Shown here in pieces: positions 7,968 through 14,862 of a stretch of DNA of 64,000 nucleotides. How positions within the stretch are numbered: the first letter of the stretch is position 1; each line of letters starts with the position of its first letter. The translations under genes were made by a program, and so were the position numbers. The notes beneath the pieces were generated by a model. It made no database searches, had not been told where the DNA came from, and saw only the letters and a program-made list of their open reading frames with translations. The stretch is from Cohnella sp. OV330 (GTDB lineage Bacteria; Bacillota; Bacilli; Paenibacillales; Paenibacillaceae): contig NZ_FOKE01000007.1 in assembly GCF_900112065.1 (NCBI RefSeq), positions 186,001 through 250,000 on the forward strand, written 5' to 3'.

Positions 7968-8840
7968 ATGACGGAAAAACGCGCTTGGCATATGAACGGG
8001 TTTTTAGCTTTGCTGTTGTGCCTGGCCTCGCTGGCCGGCGGAATCGCGCTGATGGTGAACGGCGGCGATCGAGCGGAGCCGGACGGCGGATTGATCGGTC
8101 TCGGCATCGCGCTTCTGCTGCTCGCGTTGGTCATGCTCACTTCGCTGACGATCGTCCAGCCGAACCAGGCGAAGGTGGTCACTTTTTTCGGAAGCTACAT
8201 CGGCACGGTATCGCGCAGCGGTCTGTGGATGGTGCTCCCGTTTACCGTCAAGAGACGGGTATCGCTCAAGGTTCGCAACTTCACGAGCAACACGCTGAAG
8301 GTGAACGATGCGGAAGGCAATCCGATCGAGATCGGGGCCGTCGTCGTATTCCGCGTATCGGATACGGCTAAAGCCGTGTTCGACGTGGACGATTACGAGC
8401 GGTTCGTGGAACTGACCAGCGAGACGTCGATCCGGCATACGGCGGCCAAATATGCATACGACACGTTTACCGACGAGCCGAGCCAGTCGCTGCGCGGCAA
8501 CTCGGACGAGGTGGCGGCGGAGCTGTCGGCGGAGCTTCAGAACAGGCTTCATGTCGCGGGCATCGAAGTGCTCGAGACCCGGCTGACCCATTTGGCGTAC
8601 GCGCCCGAGATCGCCAGCGCCATGCTGCAGCGCCAGCAGGCGATCGCGATTATCGCGGCCCGGGCGAAGATCGTCGAAGGCGCCGTCTTCATGGTGGACG
8701 CTGCGCTGCGGCAGCTCGTGGAAAACGGCATCGAGCTCGATGCCGAGCGTCGCGCGGCGATGATCAACAATCTGATGGTCGCGGTCGTGTCCGACCGGGC
8801 GGCGACGCCGGTCATTAACACGGGCACGCTGTACGGCTAA
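7968..8840 (+). CDS. SPFH (band 7) domain membrane protein
   Basis: This 290-residue protein has two hydrophobic N-terminal segments (about residues 7-27 and 40-56) and then a band 7/SPFH domain that begins IVQPNQAKVVTFFGSYIGTV and includes VSLKVRNFTSNTLKVNDAEG. The C-terminal helix (ASAMLQRQQAIAIIAARAKIVEGAV) is typical of stomatin-like proteins, which form membrane scaffolds. It resembles the SPFH proteins that in bacteria are often encoded beside a small DNA-binding protein, as here. The precise function is unknown. A GGAGAGG ribosome binding site and a good promoter precede it. Confidence 0.85.
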   Translation: MTEKRAWHMNGFLALLLCLASLAGGIALMVNGGDRAEPDGGLIGLGIALLLLALVMLTSLTIVQPNQAKVVTFFGSYIGTVSRSGLWMVLPFTVKRRVSLKVRNFTSNTLKVNDAEGNPIEIGAVVVFRVSDTAKAVFDVDDYERFVELTSETSIRHTAAKYAYDTFTDEPSQSLRGNSDEVAAELSAELQNRLHVAGIEVLETRLTHLAYAPEIASAMLQRQQAIAIIAARAKIVEGAVFMVDAALRQLVENGIELDAERRAAMINNLMVAVVSDRAATPVINTGTLYG

Positions 8841-8852
8841 GGATGCGAGGCG

Positions 8853-9041
8853 ATGTCATCCAAACCGAAGAAAGCCTATCCCCTTCGTCTCGATCCCGAG
8901 ATCTATGCGGCGCTGGAGCGATGGGCGGCGGATGAATTCAGAAGCGTCAATGCGCATATGGAATACCTGCTGCGGGAGGCGCTGCGCAAGGCGGGAAGGC
9001 TGAAGGGTCGGCCCGCGCCGCCCGGGGAAGCGGACGAATAA
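8853..9041 (+). CDS. Arc-like ribbon-helix-helix DNA-binding protein
   Basis: The 62-residue protein KKAYPLRLDPEIYAALERWA...FRSVNAHMEYLLREAL has the pattern of an Arc/MetJ ribbon-helix-helix domain: a short beta strand (YPLRLD) followed by two helices. It begins 12 bp after the SPFH gene and shares its transcript and terminator. Proteins of this kind act as small repressors or antitoxins. No toxin is visible next to it, so autoregulation of the SPFH operon is a guess. Confidence 0.78.
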   Translation: MSSKPKKAYPLRLDPEIYAALERWAADEFRSVNAHMEYLLREALRKAGRLKGRPAPPGEADE

Positions 9042-9078
9042 TGGCGAACCGGGCTGCCGGCGATCGCCGGTACGATCG

Positions 9079-9124
9079 ATAGGCGAATCGGAACTTTAAC
9101 GTTCCGGTTCGCCTATGTTTTTTT
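9079..9124 (+). terminator. rho-independent terminator after the SPFH operon
   Basis: ATAGGCGAATCGGAAC and GTTCCGGTTCGCCTAT pair with one mismatch around TTTAAC and are followed by GTTTTTTT. Confidence 0.9.
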
Positions 9125-9135
9125 GCCGAAGGGAT

Positions 9136-9162
9136 GTCAAACGCCCAGCTCCTGCATAGGAT
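9136..9162 (+). promoter_or_regulatory. possible mother-cell sigma factor promoter of the safA-like gene
   Basis: GTCA followed after 15 bp by CATAGGAT resembles SigE/SigK promoters, which have a CATA-type -10. It lies 60 bp upstream of the proposed GTG start. A similar GTCA-16-CATACACT pair precedes the His/Gly-rich gene at 47859. The match is by eye and short. Confidence 0.35.
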
Positions 9163-9223
9163 GTAAGGATTGCGCGGGGGCGGCAGCCTGCACGCGAGAG
9201 TTCAGCCACCGGGAGGGAACCGA

Positions 9224-11317
9224 GTGAAGATCCATATCGCCAAAAGCGGTGACACGCTGTACAACTTGGCTAAGAAATACGGCTTGTCTCTTGACGAGCT
9301 GATCGCCGCCAATACGGACATCGCGAATCCGGACGAGATCGAGGTAGGCGCCAAGATACGCATTCCGAAGCCGGGCCAAAAGCAGTACGAGATCGCCCAG
9401 GATTATACGATCCAGCAGGGCGATACGATGTGGAAGCTGTCTAAAACGTACCAAGTGCCGCTGGCGGACCTGATCGCGGCCAATCCGCAGATCGTCAATC
9501 CGAGCGCGCTCTTGACCGGTCAAGTCGTCCATATTCCGAAGGTGCCTGCGGAAGGCTCGGGTACGTCCGAAGAAATGCATCATCACCAACATCATCATGG
9601 CATGCCGGAAACGGGCGCCATGCCGGCCGCAGGTGGAAAGCCCAGCACGGCGGTTATGCCAGGCGCGTCGGAGAAACCGAGCACCGCGGTCATGCCAGGC
9701 GCGTCGGAGAAGCCGAGCACCGCGGTTATGCCGGCCGTAACAGAGAAGCCCAGCACGGCAGTCCTGCCGGCTCCGACGGAAAAGCCGAGCACGGCGCCGA
9801 TCCCGCAGCCGCCCCAAGTCATGGCTCCGATCGAGGTTCAGATGCCGGCGCCGATGCCGCCCGCTCCGCCGATGCCGCCAGTGCACGAGCATTATCCTGT
9901 CTATATGACGACTTATCAGCAGTCGACGGACCTGTTCTTGCAAATGCCTCAGCCTGCCGTCGAGGCATCTGCGGCGCCGACCGGTTACGGGCATGGAGCC
10001 GTATCGCCGGCCGCGAGCCATGGTTACGGATACGATCACATCCAGAACGCTCCCGTCAGTCCGGCGACCGCCATGCCTTATAGTTTCGGCGACGTAAGTC
10101 CGAACGCTACCAAGCCTAATCAATACGGCGCCGTCAATCCGGCGAATGCCATGCCGGCTACTTACGGCGCGGTAAGTCCTGCCGCTGTCCAAAGTTATAA
10201 CGGTTACGGCACCGCAGTATCCCCTGCAAGCATGCAGCCTTATGTCGGCGCACCTTGCGCGGAAGGCATCGGCCCGCTTGTCGGAGGCATCCCCGCTTAC
10301 CCGGGCCATCTGGGCGGTCTCGAGGGCGGCATTCCCGGGCATCTCGGCGGCCTTGAAGGCGGCATTCCGGGGCATCTGGGCGGACTCGAAGGCGGTATCC
10401 CGGGGCATCTTGGAGGCATTGAAGGGGGCATTCCCGGTCATCTGGGCGGACTCGAAGGCGGTATCCCGGGCCATCTGGGCGGACTCGAAGGCGGTATCCC
10501 GGGCCATCTGGGCGGTCTCGAGGGCGGCATTCCCGGCCATCTTGGCGGCCTTCAAGGAGGCATTCCCGGCCATCTTGGCGGACTCGCAGGCGGCATCCCC
10601 GGCCACCTTGGCGGCTTAGAAGGCGGCATTCCGGGGCATTTGGGCGGCCTCGGCGGCCTGCAGACCGGATGGGGCCAGCCATGCCATCCTTGTGCAGGAA
10701 CGCCAGTCTCCCCGGCAGCGGTATCTCCGGTACAAACGTCCGGCTACGGTTTTCCAAGCGGCGTCATGCCGGTGCAGACGGCCGTCTCTCCCGTTTCGAC
10801 GGGCTATTCGCCGAATGCGGTCTCTCCTGCCTCGATGGGCTATGGCCCGAATTCTTTCTCGCCTAACGCCGTATCGCCGGCTGCCGTCGGTCCTGCGGCG
10901 GGCCAGTACGGGTATGGCTATGATCCTCGTTTTCAGCTGACGGCGAGCTACGGCGCGCAGCCGTTCGCATCCGAGTATTCGCTCCCGTACCGCGACGGCT
11001 TCGGCTTCGTGCAGTACCCGCTGGCCGGAAGCGCCGCGGACGCGGCCAACAAGGGTCTGGCTTACGCGGCGGCGGAAAACGCTTCGGAGCGTTTTTCGGA
11101 TGACGATCGCTTCGGCGACGAGGAGGACGCGGCAACGGAAGCCAAGCCGAAGATCGGCGTCGCCAAGACGGCCCGTTCGGCCGCGCAGCGCCAAGGAGCC
11201 GCGGGGTCCGGCGCTGGATCGGCGAAGCGCGTAGCGTCGTCCTCGGCGGGCAAAAGCCAGGCGCGCGTCGCCGCCGCCCCGAAGAACAGAAAGAGTCTTC
11301 CCTGGATCAAATGGTAA
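9224..11317 (+). CDS. safA: LysM-domain spore coat assembly protein, SafA-like
   Basis: The 697-residue protein has two LysM domains at the N-terminus (about residues 1-49 and 58-104: SGDTLYNLAKKYGLSLDELI and QQGDTMWKLSKTYQ), which bind peptidoglycan. A His-rich patch, a PSTAVMP-type repeat (about 140-185), many VSPA-type motifs, eleven copies of an 11-residue IPGHLGGLEGG repeat (354-479) and a basic, Ala/Ser-rich tail follow. SafA in B. subtilis is a LysM protein that attaches the inner coat to the cortex, so a spore-coat role is likely but inferred. I chose the GTG at 9224 because GGGAGGG lies just upstream and LysM begins there. Confidence 0.75.
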   Translation: MKIHIAKSGDTLYNLAKKYGLSLDELIAANTDIANPDEIEVGAKIRIPKPGQKQYEIAQDYTIQQGDTMWKLSKTYQVPLADLIAANPQIVNPSALLTGQVVHIPKVPAEGSGTSEEMHHHQHHHGMPETGAMPAAGGKPSTAVMPGASEKPSTAVMPGASEKPSTAVMPAVTEKPSTAVLPAPTEKPSTAPIPQPPQVMAPIEVQMPAPMPPAPPMPPVHEHYPVYMTTYQQSTDLFLQMPQPAVEASAAPTGYGHGAVSPAASHGYGYDHIQNAPVSPATAMPYSFGDVSPNATKPNQYGAVNPANAMPATYGAVSPAAVQSYNGYGTAVSPASMQPYVGAPCAEGIGPLVGGIPAYPGHLGGLEGGIPGHLGGLEGGIPGHLGGLEGGIPGHLGGIEGGIPGHLGGLEGGIPGHLGGLEGGIPGHLGGLEGGIPGHLGGLQGGIPGHLGGLAGGIPGHLGGLEGGIPGHLGGLGGLQTGWGQPCHPCAGTPVSPAAVSPVQTSGYGFPSGVMPVQTAVSPVSTGYSPNAVSPASMGYGPNSFSPNAVSPAAVGPAAGQYGYGYDPRFQLTASYGAQPFASEYSLPYRDGFGFVQYPLAGSAADAANKGLAYAAAENASERFSDDDRFGDEEDAATEAKPKIGVAKTARSAAQRQGAAGSGAGSAKRVASSSAGKSQARVAAAPKNRKSLPWIKW
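10283..10660 (+). repeat. tandem 33-bp repeat encoding IPGHLGGLEGG (11 units)
   Basis: Eleven in-frame units of 33 bp encode IPGHLGGLEGG with minor changes (first unit IPAYPGHLGGLEGG; others end IEGG, LQGG, LAGG or LGGL). Units 5 to 7 are almost identical at DNA level, which points to recent slippage or recombination. The copy number may differ between strains. Confidence 0.95.
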
Positions 11318-11383
11318 GCTTTGATGCATAACCCGACGGGCCCGGGATCACAATAGGTTTAAAACGGAAAAGAAGGGATCCCG

Positions 11384-12091
11384 GTGCTCGGAAATCGGAT
11401 TCGCCATTGGAAGAAACGATTAAAGCGCAACAAGCGTCTGGCATGGTCCCTTGGCATATGGGCTGCCGCCGTATTGACGGCGGCAGCGGCGCTGGCCGCG
11501 GTCAAGCCTCGCATTGAGCGCGCGGAGCGTTCCGCCGGCGCCATGACGGACGCCGAAGCCGTGTGGCTCGACAAGCGGTCATCGCTCCTATCGTTCGAAG
11601 GCCCCGACTCCGAGCGGGGACGGGCAATCGCCGCGCTCGCCGGCCTCGAAGGCAAAGTAGAGGTCGTGCTGCAGCGCATGTACGTGTGCGGAGAGGAGTT
11701 CCGGCGGCTCGGATCGTTCTCCTCGTCGGAAGCGATGGACCTGCTCAAGGCCCATCGCGAGTGGACGGCGACGCTGCAGAACGCGGACAGGCTCGTCATG
11801 CGCGAGTCGGTCGACGATCTGTCGGCGTCCTGCAAGGCATCGGCGAGATTCGGTCTGGACAGCTTCGGCAACCTCTCGCTCTTCGACGGACCCGTGAAAA
11901 AAGACAAGGTCATCCGGACTTTTTTCCACATGGACGTCAAGGCGCTGGAGAGCGGGTTGTCGCCCGAGGAATTGCGAAGATTGCGGGAAGGCATGCCGGT
12001 GGGCGACGGCATCGACGATTACCATCAAGTCGTGAGCCGCCTCGGCGAGTACGCCGACAAATCCGGGGACTCCGCAAGCGCCGCCGAATAG
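11384..12091 (+). CDS. bofC: BofC-like intercompartmental signalling protein
   Basis: The 235-residue protein has a basic N-terminus, one membrane or signal segment (about residues 23-43) and a C-terminal region compatible with the BofC C-terminal domain (WTATLQNADRLVMRESVDDLS to GDGIDDYHQVVSRLGEY). BofC is secreted by the forespore and inhibits the SpoIVB protease during SigK activation. In Bacillales bofC lies just upstream of the ruv genes, as here, and this is a main support for the name because sequence identity in the family is low. It starts at GTG with AGAAGGG upstream. Confidence 0.72.
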   Translation: MLGNRIRHWKKRLKRNKRLAWSLGIWAAAVLTAAAALAAVKPRIERAERSAGAMTDAEAVWLDKRSSLLSFEGPDSERGRAIAALAGLEGKVEVVLQRMYVCGEEFRRLGSFSSSEAMDLLKAHREWTATLQNADRLVMRESVDDLSASCKASARFGLDSFGNLSLFDGPVKKDKVIRTFFHMDVKALESGLSPEELRRLREGMPVGDGIDDYHQVVSRLGEYADKSGDSASAAE

Positions 12092-12122
12092 TCGTCCGAC
12101 TGAGGGCAAACGGGAAGCCACG

Positions 12123-12155
12123 AAGCGCTGGAGCGTTCGCTCGGGCGCTTTTTTA
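12123..12155 (+). terminator. rho-independent terminator after bofC
   Basis: Nested stems AGCGC/GCGCT and GAGC/GCTC are followed by TTTTTT. Confidence 0.75.
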
Positions 12156-12183
12156 ATGCGCGGACTTGCTGTTCGGCTTTCTG

Positions 12184-12212
12184 TTCTCATCCCCGTCTTC
12201 AAATGGTATAAT
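12184..12212 (+). promoter_or_regulatory. extended -10 promoter of ruvC
   Basis: TGGTATAAT at 12204-12212 is a perfect extended -10 element; a weak -35 (TTCTCA) lies 17 bp upstream of TATAAT. It begins the ruvC-ruvA-ruvB operon. Confidence 0.7.
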
Positions 12213-12252
12213 CAAGTAGTCTGTCAGTAGATACAGGAAGCGGGGGACCCTC

Positions 12253-12756
12253 ATGCGGGTACTCGGAATCGACCCCGGCATTGCCATTATGGGATTCGGA
12301 TTCATCGACAAGATCGGACATCGTCTCGTGCCGGTGCAGTACGGGAGCATCCAGACGACGCCGGACACGGCGCAGGAGGTCAGGCTTCAGCAGATCTACG
12401 AATCTTCCTGCAAGCTTCTGGACCAATACCAGCCGGAGACCGTTGCGGTCGAAAAGCTATTTTTCAACAAAAACGTAACGAACGCGTTCAGCGTCGGCCA
12501 AGCCCGAGGCGTGCTGATGCTTGCCGCCGCGCAGCGCGGCATTCCGATCGGCGAATATACGCCGATGCAGGTCAAGCAGTCGGTCGTCGGATACGGCGGC
12601 GCGGAGAAGAAGCAGGTCCAGGAAATGGTGAAGCGCCTGCTCGGACTCGCGAGCGCGCCGAAGCCTGACGACGTGGCGGACGCGCTGGCCGTGGCGATCT
12701 GCCATGCGCACGCAAGCGGCATGAGTCAATTGATGAACGGAGCGACGCGGCGGTGA
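12253..12756 (+). CDS. ruvC: Holliday junction resolvase RuvC
   Basis: The 167-residue RNase H-fold nuclease cuts Holliday junctions. D7 in RVLGIDPGIAIMGFG is the first catalytic acidic residue, VAVEKLFFNKN supplies the second (Glu), and the acidic pair of KPDDVADALAVAICHAH completes the site. Most Bacillus genomes lack RuvC (they use RecU), so its presence before ruvAB is a lineage feature. Its end overlaps ruvA by 4 bp. Confidence 0.95.
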   Translation: MRVLGIDPGIAIMGFGFIDKIGHRLVPVQYGSIQTTPDTAQEVRLQQIYESSCKLLDQYQPETVAVEKLFFNKNVTNAFSVGQARGVLMLAAAQRGIPIGEYTPMQVKQSVVGYGGAEKKQVQEMVKRLLGLASAPKPDDVADALAVAICHAHASGMSQLMNGATRR

Positions 12757-13370
12757 TCGATTACTTAAAGGGTTTTGTAGCGCATATCGAGCTCGAGTAC
12801 GTCGTGCTCGACGTGCGGGACGTGGGATACAGGGTGTTCACGCCCAATCCGTACGGCTTGGCGAGAAGCGAAGAGCAGGTGCAGCTGTTCATTCACCATC
12901 ACGTCCGCGAGGACGCGATTCAGCTGTTCGGCTTCACGACGCGGGAAGAGCAGAGTCTTTTCCGCAAGCTGCTGGAGGTGTCGGGCATCGGCCCTCGCGT
13001 GGCGCTCGGCGTGCTGGCGGGCGGCAGGCCGGAGTCGGTCGTGGCGGCGATCCAGCAGGAGAATTTGACGTTTCTGACGAAGCTGCCCGGCATCGGGAAA
13101 AAGACGGCGCAGCGAATGGTGCTCGACTTGAAGGATAAGCTGGGCTCGGCATACGATGCCGCGGGCCTCGGCCTGCCTGCGGCAGAGCGACTGTCGCTGC
13201 CGGACGACGGCCATGCATCGTGGGCGGCGGCGAGAGAGGCGCTCGCCGGGCTCGGCTACCGGGATGCGGAGCTGGACAAGGCCTGGACGGCGCTGAAAGA
13301 CCGGATCAAGGCCGAGGATTCGCCGGACGTGCTCATGAAGCTCGCGCTTCAGCAGCTATTTACCGGCTAA
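12753..13370 (+). CDS. ruvA: Holliday junction DNA helicase subunit RuvA
   Basis: The 205-residue RuvA tetramer binds the Holliday junction and loads RuvB. It begins IDYLKGFVAHIELEYVVLDV (OB fold), has the two helix-hairpin-helix elements (LLEVSGIGPRVAL and LTKLPGIGKKTAQRMV) and a C-terminal domain (about residues 155-205) that contacts RuvB. The start is GTG, inside the 3' end of ruvC, which suggests coupled translation. Confidence 0.96.
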   Translation: MIDYLKGFVAHIELEYVVLDVRDVGYRVFTPNPYGLARSEEQVQLFIHHHVREDAIQLFGFTTREEQSLFRKLLEVSGIGPRVALGVLAGGRPESVVAAIQQENLTFLTKLPGIGKKTAQRMVLDLKDKLGSAYDAAGLGLPAAERLSLPDDGHASWAAAREALAGLGYRDAELDKAWTALKDRIKAEDSPDVLMKLALQQLFTG

Positions 13371-13393
13371 GGAGCGGAAAGGGGGACGCATAG

Positions 13394-14401
13394 GTGGAAG
13401 ACCGCATCGTGACCGCTCATTTGATGATGGAGGACCGGCAGGCGGAGCTGAGCTTGCGTCCGCGGTATTTGAACGAATACATCGGCCAGTCGCAGGTCAA
13501 GGACAACATGAAAATCTACATCGAGGCAGCCAAGCTGAGGCAGGAGGCGCTCGATCACGTGCTGCTGTACGGTCCGCCGGGTCTCGGCAAGACGACGCTC
13601 TCGAACATTATCGCCAACGAGCTGGGCGTCAGCATCCGCACGACCAGCGGTCCGGCGATCGAGCGCCCCGGCGATTTGGCCGCCATTTTAACGAATTTGC
13701 AGGAAAACGACGTCTTGTTCATCGACGAGATTCACAGGCTGCATCGCACGGTCGAAGAAGTGCTGTATCCCGCGATGGAGGACTTCGCGCTGGACTTCGT
13801 CATCGGCAAGGGACCGAGCGCGAGGTCGGTCCGGCTCGACCTGCCGAAGTTTACGCTGATCGGCGCGACGACGCGCGCCGGACTGCTGTCCGCGCCGCTG
13901 CGCGACCGGTTCGGCGTCGTCAGCCGCCTCGAGTTTTACACCGAAGACGAGCTCGCCTTCATCGTGTCGCGGACGAGCGATCTGCTTGGCGTCGACATCA
14001 TCGGCGAAGCTTCCCGGGAGATCGCGCGCAGGGCGCGAGGCACGCCGCGCATAGCGAACCGGCTGCTCAAGCGGGTGCGCGATTACGCGCAGGTGCGCGG
14101 AGACGGCATTATCACCGAGCAGCTCGCCCACGAGTCGCTGGAGCGGCTCCAGGTCGATCCGATGGGCCTCGACGCGATCGACCACAAGCTGCTTCACGCG
14201 ATGATCTCCCGGTACAAAGGCGGCCCGGTCGGCGTGGACACGATCGCCGCGTCGATCGGAGAGGAGAGCCAGACGATCGAGGACGTGTACGAGCCCTACC
14301 TGCTTCAGATCGGCTTCCTGCAGCGAACCCCACGCGGCCGCGTGGCGACGTCCGCTGCCTACAGGCATTTGGGCTTGCCGATTCCGGAGCAGCGGGCGTG
14401 A
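13394..14401 (+). CDS. ruvB: Holliday junction branch migration ATPase RuvB
   Basis: The 335-residue AAA+ motor drives branch migration with RuvA. Walker A is GPPGLGKTTLS, Walker B is LFIDEIHRLH, sensor 1 is TLIGATTRAGLL, and the C-terminal winged helix (about residues 260-335) ends GRVATSAAYRHLGL. It starts at GTG (VEDRIVTAHLM). Its TGA stop overlaps the next gene's GTG by 4 bp. Confidence 0.97.
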   Translation: MEDRIVTAHLMMEDRQAELSLRPRYLNEYIGQSQVKDNMKIYIEAAKLRQEALDHVLLYGPPGLGKTTLSNIIANELGVSIRTTSGPAIERPGDLAAILTNLQENDVLFIDEIHRLHRTVEEVLYPAMEDFALDFVIGKGPSARSVRLDLPKFTLIGATTRAGLLSAPLRDRFGVVSRLEFYTEDELAFIVSRTSDLLGVDIIGEASREIARRARGTPRIANRLLKRVRDYAQVRGDGIITEQLAHESLERLQVDPMGLDAIDHKLLHAMISRYKGGPVGVDTIAASIGEESQTIEDVYEPYLLQIGFLQRTPRGRVATSAAYRHLGLPIPEQRA

Positions 14402-14862
14402 GCGCGGAGGCGGACGCCGGCAGGCGGCGCGTCCTGACCGTCTTTTACGACGGCGAATGCAACCTGTGCTTGACGGCCGTGGACCGTCTTCGCCGTTCGC
14501 GCACGCGATCCGAGCTTCGGTTCATGCCGCTTCAGTCGGTTCCGGCAGGCAGCCTTGTCGTCACGCCCGGCACGCTTGAACGGGAGGACGGGCATCTGTC
14601 GCAGATGCTCGTGAAGGACGAGTCGACAGGCAACATGGTCGGCGGCGCCGATGCGGTCATGCTCCTGCTTCAAGACATGCCAAGCCTTGCCTGGCTCGGA
14701 AGGCTGGGCGCGCTGCCCGGGCTGAGGCTGCTCAGCGCCGCCGCTTATCGGTTCGTGGCGAAGCACAGGTACCGGTTGTTCGGAAGAAGCGACGCCTGCA
14801 AGGACGGTTCTTGCAAGACGATTGACAGAGACCAAGATGGATCACACGGAGGATCGACATGA
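14398..14862 (+). CDS. DCC-family thiol-disulfide oxidoreductase-like protein (DUF393)
   Basis: This 154-residue protein has the DCC (DUF393) signature FYDGECNLC with a CxxC pair at C21 and C24, then LRFMPLQS and a DAVMLLL helix. The family has a thioredoxin-like fold and is thought to have redox activity; no substrate is known. It is joined to ruvB and to the next gene by 4-bp overlaps, so it belongs to the ruv-queA operon, though no functional link is known. Confidence 0.85.
   Translation: MSAEADAGRRRVLTVFYDGECNLCLTAVDRLRRSRTRSELRFMPLQSVPAGSLVVTPGTLEREDGHLSQMLVKDESTGNMVGGADAVMLLLQDMPSLAWLGRLGALPGLRLLSAAAYRFVAKHRYRLFGRSDACKDGSCKTIDRDQDGSHGGST

Noticed and set aside
9137..10606. 489-residue minus-strand frame with its own repeats
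   Set aside because: The repeats are only the reverse reading of the IPGHLGGLEGG tandem array. The plus-strand frame has LysM domains and a ribosome binding site.
10283..10660. Tandem repeat considered as a CRISPR array
   Set aside because: Units are contiguous 33-bp in-frame coding repeats without unique spacers, inside a LysM protein; no cas gene is present.
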